A stretch of 17,689 bases of DNA from Gammaproteobacteria bacterium (GTDB lineage Bacteria > Pseudomonadota > Gammaproteobacteria > GCA-001735895), in contig JAPUFZ010000351.1 in NCBI GenBank assembly GCA_027293245.1, forward strand, positions 1-17,689, read 5' to 3'. Numbering within the stretch: the first letter of the stretch is position 1; every line of letters begins with the position of its first letter. A program made the translations under genes and the position numbers. Under the pieces are notes generated by a model, which was not told the DNA's origin, ran no database searches, and saw only the letters and a program-made list of their open reading frames with translations. Positions 1 through 7,218 of this stretch are shown here, piece by piece.

Positions 1-568
1 ATACTTCCAGCGCCTGCCATGCGGGCATATTCTTTTCCACCACCAGCGGCATCGAAAACATGTAGGCGATCATTAAATAAATTCCGGGTAATATCAGTAA
101 GATTAAACCTAGCATGATCATAATCGTCATAATCAGGTAGCACAAGAATACTGTTGGGACCCGGGCAAAATAATTAAAAATAGAGCCAGGCGACACGGAT
201 TTATTTTCGGCATGGCGCATACCCATGATGTGAATACCCACGATCATCGGCATGATTACGATACTAGTGATCATTTGTATCAACCCGCCGATGACGGCGG
301 CAGTGGCCTGGTCAGCGCCAACGGCGATGAGTCCGAAAATAATCGGGGTACTAATGAAGTTGGCGAATATCGCTATGATGAAATAAAGAAAGAATGCGAC
401 CAGGCAGCGAAATTTGAAGCCCTTTAAATTCCTCCAGGCTTCACCCATGGTCGAGATCATGCCGATCTCAATATTACCGGCGATCGCATCCTCGACCGAC
501 CCACCGGTGCGGTGCGCTGAATTTTGCTCCCTGAGATCGGATTCGGGAGCGGCGTAGACGTTCTCCAT
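1..568 (-). CDS. multi-pass membrane protein with NxYxAP N-terminal tag (3' end outside window)
   Basis: This minus-strand frame is open from an ATG at 568 to the window edge, giving 189 codons with the C-terminus missing. An ATG at 572 exists in another frame, but an AAGGAG Shine-Dalgarno at 575-580 is properly spaced only for 568. The protein begins MENVYAAPESDL, a variant of the N-P-Y-x-A-P tag also seen in its upstream neighbour. A polar stretch of about 50 residues follows, then long hydrophobic segments (roughly residues 55-75, 80-110 and 140-175) typical of three to four membrane helices. A Gly/Pro-containing hydrophobic segment (LILPGIYLMIAYMFSMPLVV) resembles those in BPSS1780/YciC-like inner-membrane proteins, but no firm family assignment is possible. 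It lies 25 bp downstream of the DUF805 gene on the same strand and is probably its operon partner. Function is unknown. The frame is certain; the family label is tentative. Confidence 0.82.
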   Translation of the reverse strand, partial: MENVYAAPESDLREQNSAHRTGGSVEDAIAGNIEIGMISTMGEAWRNLKGFKFRCLVAFFLYFIIAIFANFISTPIIFGLIAVGADQATAAVIGGLIQMITSIVIMPMIVGIHIMGMRHAENKSVSPGSIFNYFARVPTVFLCYLIMTIMIMLGLILLILPGIYLMIAYMFSMPLVVEKNMPAWQALEV

Positions 569-593
569 TCATAACTCCTTTACTAACTCTAAC

Positions 594-1136
594 TTATGAG
601 CCGGCAGCGCGCATTACATAATCCTGGTAAGCGGGAATAGCAATTGCAGCCATTATACCAAAACCGACAAATATTACCGGCACCATCCAGGCAAGAATTT
701 TTACGCCTGTCGAGTTATTAACAGGGGCGGGACCAAAGTTATTTGAACCCTCTGTTCCGGGGAAAAATATAACATAAATCGCCATCACGAAATTGACCAG
801 TGGCACAATGAATAGTAAAAACCACCAGCCGCTTCGATTCAAATCATTGAGACGACGTTTTGCGAACATGACAGACAGTACTATCATGGCGATATATAAA
901 ATGCCCATAGCGCCGACGAATACGACTGACATGGTAGAATCACCTCCGGCGACCATCGAAATTCCAGCTACTGCTATCATCACTGCCATAAAGAGCAAAT
1001 AGTTGCCTACGCCATAGGCCAGGTATCTCAGACGCCCGATACGCCCGCTAAATGAAATTATTTTCGGTTGATAAAGATCGTTTTGCTCATTATCAAGAGA
1101 GGCATCAGGTGCTGTGTATGGGTTCGCATCGTTCAT
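594..1136 (-). CDS. DUF805 inner-membrane protein with pilin-like C-terminus
   Basis: A 180-residue membrane protein. The DUF805 hallmarks are visible in order: GRIGRLRYLAY (about 31-41), a pair of hydrophobic helices (about 44-63 and 69-92), RRLNDLNRSGWW (94-105), another helix, and PGTEGSNNFGPAP (126-138). The N-terminus is cytoplasmic-looking and carries an NPYTAPDA tag (5-12) followed by a second LYQP motif (21-24). The last 25 residues, GFGIMAAIAIPAYQDYVMRA plus a short tail, copy the hydrophobic start of type IV pilins but with no pilin head after it. An AGGGGA Shine-Dalgarno lies about 7 bp before the ATG. The next gene downstream begins 25 bp after the stop and shares the N-terminal tag, suggesting one operon and perhaps a shared partner. 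The biochemical role of DUF805 is not established. Confidence 0.9.
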   Translation of the reverse strand: MNDANPYTAPDASLDNEQNDLYQPKIISFSGRIGRLRYLAYGVGNYLLFMAVMIAVAGISMVAGGDSTMSVVFVGAMGILYIAMIVLSVMFAKRRLNDLNRSGWWFLLFIVPLVNFVMAIYVIFFPGTEGSNNFGPAPVNNSTGVKILAWMVPVIFVGFGIMAAIAIPAYQDYVMRAAGS

Positions 1137-1390
1137 TGGAATTCCCCTGTTAAATTAGGCTTTTAGTCGATAAAGAGTTTTTCATCGGCTTCTAACACTA
1201 GACATATAGCACAAGATAGATAATTCGGACCTTTTACTGAATCTGATATCATCCAGAACGTCGTCTTCAGGCGATATGAGGGCCGGGCATCGTCATTGCC
1301 GGCATTGGCCTTTGTAGTCGATTAGAACCTGAAGTAAAACACTGGTAGAATGAACCTCAGCTCTCTCCGCATAACCCTTCGGAGGTGGAT

Positions 1391-1957
1391 GTGAAATTTA
1401 AATCAGTAAAACTCGCCACCCAGGTGGCGGTTGCCATCGCACTGTTTTTCCCAGCTATCAGTTATTCCGATCAAACAGACGCACGCCTGGATGCACTGTT
1501 CGAACTATTACAAGGCAGCGATAATCCTGTTGAACTACAGGAAACAGAAACAGCCATATGGGAGATATGGTATGAAAGTGGTCAGCAAGGTATAGATACG
1601 CTAATGCAGGAGGCCCGCGCAGCAGTGCAGGCCGGCGACCTGGGACGGGCTGAAGAACTTTACTCAGAAGTCATTGAAAGGGCGCCAGCCTTTTCCGAGG
1701 GCTGGAACCGTCGAGCCACAATACGCTACTACCGTAGAAACTACGATGGCTCGCTTGAAGACATACACAGAACGCTGGTGCTGGAATCCAGGCATTTTGG
1801 CGCAATCTGGGGTCTGGGAATGATTCTCGGATCGCAACGAAATTTTTCTGGCGCTATTACTGCCTTTGAACGCCTGCTTGAAATTAAGCCAAACTCTCGC
1901 GATGCCGGACCCCGTATCGAATTACTGAAACAGGAAATGACGAAAAACGCTGTTTAA
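1391..1957 (+). CDS. exported TPR-repeat protein
   Basis: A tetratricopeptide protein of 188 residues, probably periplasmic. I prefer the GTG at 1391 because GGAGG at 1381-1385 sits 5 bp upstream; the in-frame GTG at 1385 overlaps that Shine-Dalgarno. From 1391 the N-terminus is a standard signal peptide: Lys-rich start, hydrophobic core (VAVAIALFFPA), cleavage near SYS-DQ. The mature part starts with a motif typical of this family, ARLDALFELLQGSDNPVE, then IWEIWYESG. Three TPR-like units follow: AVQAGDLGRAEELYSEVIERAP, then YRRNYDGSLEDIHRTLVLE, then GSQRNFSGAITAFERLLEIKP. Similar proteins of this length are common in alpha- and gammaproteobacteria without a defined role; protein-protein contact is the only safe inference. 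The gene stands alone, facing the ybiI-like gene tail to tail across about 60 bp. Confidence 0.88.
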   Translation: MKFKSVKLATQVAVAIALFFPAISYSDQTDARLDALFELLQGSDNPVELQETETAIWEIWYESGQQGIDTLMQEARAAVQAGDLGRAEELYSEVIERAPAFSEGWNRRATIRYYRRNYDGSLEDIHRTLVLESRHFGAIWGLGMILGSQRNFSGAITAFERLLEIKPNSRDAGPRIELLKQEMTKNAV

Positions 1958-2016
1958 TTCGATAAATTAGTTGCTGTAATTTCCCTGTTTTAGACTGGGC
2001 TATTGAGTATTCCAGT

Positions 2017-2283
2017 TTACCTTAATTGACTATCCTTGCTACCACGACGGTTATAGCTGTTCAGGGTTTCCTGTTGTTGGTCCAGCTCCGATTGACAACA
2101 CACACACAGGCGTACACCGGGAACTGCCTGGCGGCGGGCCTGCGGAATTTCGGCATCACATTCTTCGCAGTGAGGCAAGCCTTTACCCTGGGGTAATCGA
2201 TTACGCACCTGTTCAACAGCGTCTTCGACGCTGGCGTCTATCTGGTCTTGTACGGCCCCGTCTCGGGACCAGCCACCGGCCAT
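2017..2283 (-). CDS. ybiI: DksA/TraR-type C4 zinc-finger protein, YbiI family
   Basis: An 88-residue protein, the same length as E. coli YbiI and recognisably the same protein from end to end: it starts MAGGWSRDGAVQDQID and finishes YNRRGSKDSQLR. Four cysteines form the zinc site, Cys39-x2-Cys42 and Cys60-x2-Cys63, with the family sequence IPQARRQAVPGVRLC between them. It lacks the long N-terminal coiled coil with acidic tip used by DksA to enter the RNA-polymerase secondary channel, so a full DksA-like ppGpp cofactor role cannot be assumed. The physiological role of YbiI is poorly defined. An AGGAG lies 7 bp before the ATG. The gene is divergent from the Rieske gene; 113 bp between the two starts must hold both promoters. 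Confidence 0.93.
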   Translation of the reverse strand: MAGGWSRDGAVQDQIDASVEDAVEQVRNRLPQGKGLPHCEECDAEIPQARRQAVPGVRLCVCCQSELDQQQETLNSYNRRGSKDSQLR

Positions 2284-2396
2284 AATTTACTCCTGTTAAT
2301 CTTGTAAATGCAGGGACAATTTTCCTGTTTGTTAATTGGCTAAACTGTCCCGGTAATCCGAGTATACTGCTGTCAAACCATATTTGGGAGTGTGTT
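2284..2396. promoter_or_regulatory. divergent promoter region, ybiI / Rieske gene
   Basis: The gap between two divergent genes must carry both promoters. On the plus strand TATACT (2363-2368) is a good -10 about 30 bp before the Rieske ATG, but no matching -35 sits at 16-18 bp; TTGGCT at 2336-2341 is 21 bp away. GGGAG at 2385-2389 is the Rieske Shine-Dalgarno. On the minus strand a TTGACA (about 2371-2376) has no clear -10 partner. Promoter assignment is therefore weak. Confidence 0.3.
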
Positions 2397-4001
2397 ATGG
2401 CCGAAGCATTAAACCAGACTGCGATGCGCGATAAGAACTGGCATTTGGCGATGCCGCAGTCTGAACTCGAGCGGCATTCGGTTAAGATGGTACGAATCTC
2501 TGGTAAACAGATTGCATTTTTTAATACCGCAGATGCCATCATGGCCTGTGACAATCGATGCCCCCACGAAGGCTATCCATTATCAGAAGGCAGCCTGTCG
2601 CAGGGTTGTATACTGACCTGCAATTGGCATAACTGGAAATTTAACCTGATTACCGGTGACAACCTCTACGGCGGAGACCGCTTGCGCACTTACCCGGTTG
2701 AAATACGTGGTGAGGATATCTGGGTCGATATCACCGAATTACCCTATGCAGAAAGATATAAAAGCGTTACCCGTAGCCTTCGAGATGCCTTCGATGATTA
2801 CAGTTATGATCGGATCGCCCGGGAAATAGCCCGCCTGATCCGTCTGGGTGCCGACCCCTTCGATGTGTTGCGCCTGTCGATTGAATGGTCCTGGCAGAAA
2901 CTGGAATTTGGCTGGACCCATGCCTACGCGGGTATGGCCGACTGGCTGAGGCTTTACCACGAACATCAGGATGATGATGAGCTACAGCTGGTTTGCCTGG
3001 TAGAAAGTGTCGCCCATGTCGCATTTGACGTATTGAGAGAAAAGGACTATGGCTTCAGTGCCGCGGTGACAGTATTCGATGAGGCAGTTTTTCTGAAACA
3101 TATCGAGGCCGAGAATGAAGCAGCAGTTATTGCTGCTATCCGGGGCGGAATCCGAGATGGTTTGCAGTTTGCTGATTTTGAACCCGCCCTCACATCTGCC
3201 GCATTAGCGCATTACAACGACTTTGGGCACGCGTTGATCTATGTGACCAAGGCGAAGAGTTTGATCGAAGGTCTGGGTCGGCAGGTGATGGAGCCACTAT
3301 TGCTTTCCCTGGTACGTGGCCTTGTTTATTCACGCCGCGAGGACAAAATCCCCGAGTTTCGGGCCTATAGTGAGTATCTTCAAAAATGGGGTCAGCATCA
3401 AGACCAAAACCCTGAAGCCAGCCTCTGGAGGCACAAGAGTATCGATAAATCGATGCAGGTGGCGCTTGACTGTAGTGGGCGCCCGGCCGAGCAAATTTAC
3501 CAGGCCTTGTTGCTCGCGAATGCAGTCAATCTGTTAAGTTTCGACATTGAGCAGCAGGAAAAAATACATGTTACGATCTCGGGCAATGTCGGTTGGCTCG
3601 ACTTTACCCATGGTATCACCTTCGCCAATGCCGTACGGCAGCAATGCGCACAATTCCCCGAGCTGTGGCCACAGGGGTTGTTGCAGATGGCTTGCTTCAA
3701 TGGTCGTAACGCCGGGTATACCACTACCGAGATAGATCTGGATAGCTGGAAATCGAATGATCCCGAGGCCCAGATGAGAAATTTACTGGAACGGGTACTG
3801 GATCATGGCCAGGGTGAACATATCGTATCGGTTCACCTGTTAAAAACGGCCCTGGCGGTTCGCGAAGAAATTTCCAGGCTCAAGGCTGCCGATGCAGAAA
3901 TACTGGTCGCGGCAATCACCCGTTTATTTGAATCGCCGATCAAGCGTAGACAGGCGAGGCGGGTTGCGTATCAGTCCCTGCAATTCGTATCGAAGGAGTG
4001 A
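2397..4001 (+). CDS. Rieske [2Fe-2S] domain fused to a large uncharacterised helical domain
   Basis: A 534-residue protein with two parts. Residues about 13-113 are a Rieske ferredoxin-type domain: Cys55-Pro-His57 and Cys75-Asn-Trp-His78, separated by 17 residues, supply the two Cys and two His ligands of a [2Fe-2S] cluster. This spacing is that of ring-hydroxylase or NirD-type Rieske domains. Residues about 120-534 look almost entirely alpha-helical and I recognise no domain. They contain His at recurrent positions in amphipathic helices: ESVAHVAFDV (His207), NDFGHALIYVTKA (His278), LDFTHGITFANAV (His405) and VSVHLLKTALAV (His480). The second and third are similar enough to suggest an internal duplication, and the set might bind a metal or haem. 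There is no signal peptide, so it is cytoplasmic. GGGAG is 7 bp before the ATG. A remote relation to questin-oxidase-like proteins is possible but unproven. The Rieske part is certain; substrate and activity are unknown. Confidence 0.9.
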   Translation: MAEALNQTAMRDKNWHLAMPQSELERHSVKMVRISGKQIAFFNTADAIMACDNRCPHEGYPLSEGSLSQGCILTCNWHNWKFNLITGDNLYGGDRLRTYPVEIRGEDIWVDITELPYAERYKSVTRSLRDAFDDYSYDRIAREIARLIRLGADPFDVLRLSIEWSWQKLEFGWTHAYAGMADWLRLYHEHQDDDELQLVCLVESVAHVAFDVLREKDYGFSAAVTVFDEAVFLKHIEAENEAAVIAAIRGGIRDGLQFADFEPALTSAALAHYNDFGHALIYVTKAKSLIEGLGRQVMEPLLLSLVRGLVYSRREDKIPEFRAYSEYLQKWGQHQDQNPEASLWRHKSIDKSMQVALDCSGRPAEQIYQALLLANAVNLLSFDIEQQEKIHVTISGNVGWLDFTHGITFANAVRQQCAQFPELWPQGLLQMACFNGRNAGYTTTEIDLDSWKSNDPEAQMRNLLERVLDHGQGEHIVSVHLLKTALAVREEISRLKAADAEILVAAITRLFESPIKRRQARRVAYQSLQFVSKE

Positions 4002-4781
4002 TTACGCGGCATAGCCGCCATCGACCAGATACACACCACCGGTGCAATAGGCGGCTGCGTCCGAAGCCAGAAATACTGCTAGTCCGGCGACATCATCGGG
4101 ACTCCCTGCGCGATTGAGGGGGATGTGTTTAATAAATCGTTCCAGAATTTTTTCATTGCCCCAGAGTGCTTCACTGAATTTGGTTTTAATCAACCCGGGA
4201 CAAATAGCATTGACGCGAATATTGTCGGCACCCCAGTCCTGCGCCATGGCCTGGGTCAGGTTAATTAATGCCGCCTTGCTGACACTGTAAATGCCGATAC
4301 CGGATTCGGGCTTCAAGCCACCAATGGAACTGATATGAATAATTGATCCACCACCGCGTTGCTTGAGTATCGGACAGGCTTTTTTGCAGAGTTCGAATGG
4401 GCCCTTGAGGTTAACATCGATGATCTTATCGAAGGCGCTTTCGTCGGTATTTTGTATCGGTCCAAACACCGGGTTGACGGCGGCGTTGTTAATGATGATG
4501 TCTATGCCACCGTAAGCATTTTGTGTTTGCTCGACCAGCGCATGAATGTCTTCAATATTGCCCATGTTCGCCGCAATAGCAGTCGCTTCCAGGCCATCGC
4601 TTTTAAACGCCCTGGCGACGGCATCAACTGCTTCCTGTTTACGGCTACTGACGACGACCCTGGCACCAAATTCAGCAAGGCCACGCGCCATCGCTTCACC
4701 GATGCCTTTACTTGCGCCGGTGACCAGTGCCACCTTGCCATCGAGTTGAAATAACGGCCGGATACGATTTTGTTTTGACAT
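4002..4781 (-). CDS. SDR-family NAD(P)-dependent oxidoreductase (DHRS4/FabG-like)
   Basis: A classical short-chain dehydrogenase of 259 residues. The cofactor loop is TGASKGIG (21-28), NNAA (98-101) supports the central sheet, and the catalytic residues are Asn124, Ser152 (ISSIGG), Tyr165 and Lys169 (YSVSK). SSRK after the second strand (45-48) suggests NADP(H) preference, as in DHRS4-type enzymes, which have the same VVVSSRKQ sequence. The C-terminus ends YLVDGGYAA as in FabG-like enzymes. The substrate cannot be told from sequence. The stop codon directly abuts the stop of the Rieske gene on the other strand. The start is 60 bp downstream of the molybdoenzyme stop, on the same strand, so co-transcription is likely, although a G-rich palindrome lies between. 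No good Shine-Dalgarno precedes the ATG, but no better start exists before the cofactor loop. Confidence 0.93.
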   Translation of the reverse strand: MSKQNRIRPLFQLDGKVALVTGASKGIGEAMARGLAEFGARVVVSSRKQEAVDAVARAFKSDGLEATAIAANMGNIEDIHALVEQTQNAYGGIDIIINNAAVNPVFGPIQNTDESAFDKIIDVNLKGPFELCKKACPILKQRGGGSIIHISSIGGLKPESGIGIYSVSKAALINLTQAMAQDWGADNIRVNAICPGLIKTKFSEALWGNEKILERFIKHIPLNRAGSPDDVAGLAVFLASDAAAYCTGGVYLVDGGYAA

Positions 4782-4810
4782 TGGACTTAATTACTCTGTT
4801 TTGTACTCTA

Positions 4811-4835
4811 CCTTCCTCCCTCCGAGGGGAGAAGG
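4811..4835. repeat. intergenic CT/GA-rich palindrome (REP-like)
   Basis: Arms CCTTCCTCCC (4811-4820) and GGGGAGAAGG (4826-4835) pair with one offset base around a 5-nt loop. It begins 6 bp beyond the molybdoenzyme stop. There is no T-run on either strand, so it is a poor intrinsic terminator. It resembles the short G-rich palindromes scattered between genes in many gammaproteobacteria and could instead protect or uncouple the two transcripts. Confidence 0.5.
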
Positions 4836-4840
4836 AATTG

Positions 4841-7099
4841 TTAGTCTTTACTCGACCACAGCGCTATCTCAACCAGCGCGGTATGCGCGCTGCACCCCTG
4901 GCCGAGTCGAGAGGTACCCCGGTCGCGGGTGAGCAGGTTGGGATTGCCCTGGGTGTCGGTTCCATCGTTTGCCGGGTCGTACCAGGCACCGGTTGGTAAA
5001 GCGACCACAGACGGTCGAATATGCGCGCTGACGTGTGCTCGAGCCTGGCAGGCACCCCGGTCATTAAACACTCGCACCAGATCACCATCGTTAATCCCTC
5101 GCTCACGGGCGTCCTTAATATTGATCTCGATGGCAGTGGGACGAGCACCGGGTATATCTGAAATAGCGCATTCCATTTGGCTATGCAATTTATCACCGGG
5201 CTGCGGTGACACCAGGTGCAGCGGAAATTGCTCGGCCAGGTCCGCACCAAGCCATTCTTCCGGCACTAACCAGGTTGGGTGACCGGGACAATCATCGTAG
5301 CCGAAGCTGTCGATTGTTTCTGAGAAAATTTCTATAAGACCCGAAGGCGTGCCGAGTGGGTCGGCGTCAGGATTTTCCCTGAACGCAGCGAAAGGAACCT
5401 CGGTGTATTGGCTACCGGCAATGGGTAATTCAACCCAGTTTTGAGCGCAGAGTTGTTCGAATTCCGGTACCTCGATTCCATCGGCAATGGCTTTCTGCCT
5501 GAATTGATCGTAAAGATGATGCAGCCATTGGCTGCTATCTCGTCCCTCGGTAAAGGCTTCGCCGACATCCATTCGTTGCGCCAGACCGGCAAATATGTCG
5601 TAATCATTTCGCGCCTCGCCGACCGGTGGGATTAACCTGTCCATATGGAAAAGAAATGAATCACCCTGGGCTAGGCCAATGTCCTCGCGTTCATAGGGAG
5701 TGGTAGCTGGAAGCACGATGTCGGCGCGTTTTGCGGTCGCAGTCCACCAGGGTTCGTGTACGATAATGGTCTCGGGTTGCCGCCAGGCCCGGTTAAATCG
5801 ATTGATATCCTGATGATGGTGGAAGGGGTTGCCGCCACACCAGTAGACCAGTCGAATATCGGCATACTGACGATGCTGGCCGTTAAATTCATAGTCTGCG
5901 CCCGGGTTTAACAACATATCGGCAATACGCGCAACCGGTATGAAATCAGAGATCGGGTTGGTACCCTGCGGCAGGGTCATGCCGCCTAAGCGTCGCACGG
6001 CCACACCGATACCGCCAATAGCACCATAGCCATAACCAACGCCACCACCGGCTAAACCGATTTGTCCCAGCATCGCCGCCAGTGTTGTCGCCATCCAGTA
6101 GGGTTGTTCACCATGTTGTGCGCGTTGCAAGGACCAGGCAACCGTAATTAAAGTCCGTGTCCTGGCCATAGTTAAAGCAATTTCACGAATGGTTTTTGCG
6201 TCAATTTCACAGATTTCTGCCGCCCAGTCGACGGTTTTTGCCTGGCCATCGGTTTCACCCAGTAAATAAGCTTTAAAACGTTCGTAGCCAGTGGTACAGC
6301 GCTCGAGAAAGTCGCGATCAACCAGGCCTTCGGTTTCAAGCGTATATGCAAGGCCCAGCATCATCGCAGTGTCGGTGCCCGGCACAATGGGCAGCCATTG
6401 CGAACCCTCATAGGCGTCAGTTTTTTGCGGGCTGACATTGACCAGGCGCATGCCCTGGTCAGCAAATTTCCGCAGCCAACCGCTGGTTTCATGCCGCGTC
6501 ACGCCACCCATGCTGACTTGTGAGTTTTTTGGATTAATACCCCCAAACATCACCAGGGTTTCGGTATTCTCGGCAATCATCGGCCAGGCGTTCTGCGCTC
6601 CCCAGCCAAGCTTTAGAAAATGCATGCCCAGCACATGCGGCATGATTGCCTGCGCGCCCGCGGTGCTGTAACTGGCGAGCGATGACACGTAACCGCCGAT
6701 GCAATTTAAAAACCGGTGCACCTGACCCAGCGCGTGGTGGAATCGACCCGCACTGGCCCAGCCATATGAGCCGCCGAAGATTGCCTGGTTGCCATGTTCG
6801 TTGCGGACGCGAACGAGTTCTGTTGCTGTAATGTCGAGCGCTTCGTCCCAGGGTAACTCGATGAATTCATCATTTCCACGAAGTTCGCGCGCTCGATTCT
6901 TGCCCTCGAGCCAGCCACGCCTGATGGAGGGCCGTGCAACGCGAGTCGCGTGATGCACCGCCGCGGGCAGGGAATTCGGAATGCCGGATGGGTCGTTGTC
7001 GGCTTCGAAGGGCTCCACAGAGGTAATACGCCCGTTCTCGGTGAGGACACGAAATGCGCCCCAATGACTGGATGTTACTCTGGATTGCCGGTCAGGCAT
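4841..7099 (-). CDS. molybdopterin-dependent oxidoreductase, BisC/TorA/DMSO-reductase family
   Basis: A 752-residue bis-MGD molybdoenzyme that aligns along its whole length with biotin sulfoxide reductase BisC (about 777 residues) as I recall it. Landmarks: SHWGAFRV near the start (11-18), GGSYGWASAGRFH (109-121) whose Ser111 is at the molybdenum-ligand position of this family, YSTAGAQAIMPHVLG, GTDTAMMLGLAYTLE, CTTGYERFKAYLLGE, the large-subunit segment ADIVLPATTPYERED, and the C-terminal molydopterin-dinucleotide-binding part with LHSQ and SRLGQGCSAHTALVE. There is no twin-arginine signal peptide and no Cys-rich [4Fe-4S] motif, so the enzyme should be cytoplasmic and take electrons from a soluble partner. 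Likely substrates are S- or N-oxides such as biotin or methionine sulfoxide. GAGGA precedes the ATG by about 6 bp. TetR lies upstream and the SDR downstream on the same strand. Confidence 0.93.
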   Translation of the reverse strand: MPDRQSRVTSSHWGAFRVLTENGRITSVEPFEADNDPSGIPNSLPAAVHHATRVARPSIRRGWLEGKNRARELRGNDEFIELPWDEALDITATELVRVRNEHGNQAIFGGSYGWASAGRFHHALGQVHRFLNCIGGYVSSLASYSTAGAQAIMPHVLGMHFLKLGWGAQNAWPMIAENTETLVMFGGINPKNSQVSMGGVTRHETSGWLRKFADQGMRLVNVSPQKTDAYEGSQWLPIVPGTDTAMMLGLAYTLETEGLVDRDFLERCTTGYERFKAYLLGETDGQAKTVDWAAEICEIDAKTIREIALTMARTRTLITVAWSLQRAQHGEQPYWMATTLAAMLGQIGLAGGGVGYGYGAIGGIGVAVRRLGGMTLPQGTNPISDFIPVARIADMLLNPGADYEFNGQHRQYADIRLVYWCGGNPFHHHQDINRFNRAWRQPETIIVHEPWWTATAKRADIVLPATTPYEREDIGLAQGDSFLFHMDRLIPPVGEARNDYDIFAGLAQRMDVGEAFTEGRDSSQWLHHLYDQFRQKAIADGIEVPEFEQLCAQNWVELPIAGSQYTEVPFAAFRENPDADPLGTPSGLIEIFSETIDSFGYDDCPGHPTWLVPEEWLGADLAEQFPLHLVSPQPGDKLHSQMECAISDIPGARPTAIEINIKDARERGINDGDLVRVFNDRGACQARAHVSAHIRPSVVALPTGAWYDPANDGTDTQGNPNLLTRDRGTSRLGQGCSAHTALVEIALWSSKD

Positions 7100-7155
7100 T
7101 TATTTCCTCGTTGATAGATGGGCTCCTAGGTGAGCCGAATCTGTTGCTTGTGAAA

Positions 7156-7182
7156 GTTATATTATCCGGGCCAGTTTCGCAA
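7156..7182 (-). promoter_or_regulatory. candidate promoter for the molybdoenzyme gene
   Basis: Read on the minus strand: TTGCGA (7182-7177), 15-bp spacer, TATAAC (7161-7156), about 57 bp before the molybdoenzyme ATG. The spacer is short, so this is only a candidate internal promoter in the 119-bp gap after the TetR gene. Confidence 0.28.
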
Positions 7183-7218
7183 CATTCAGCGAAAATCTGC
7201 CTGTCTTTGAAAACCCGG

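Noticed and set aside
212..427. His/Asp-rich 71-codon plus-strand frame, metal-chaperone-like at first sight
   Set aside because: It is antisense to a clear membrane-protein frame, and its composition comes from Met/Ile codons read backwards.
2213..2554. 113-codon minus-strand frame bridging ybiI and the Rieske gene
   Set aside because: It overlaps two well-supported genes and has no family-like features.
7110..7140. GGCTC/GAGCC dyad between the TetR and molybdoenzyme genes
   Set aside because: A five-base stem without T-run is too common to call a terminator or operator.
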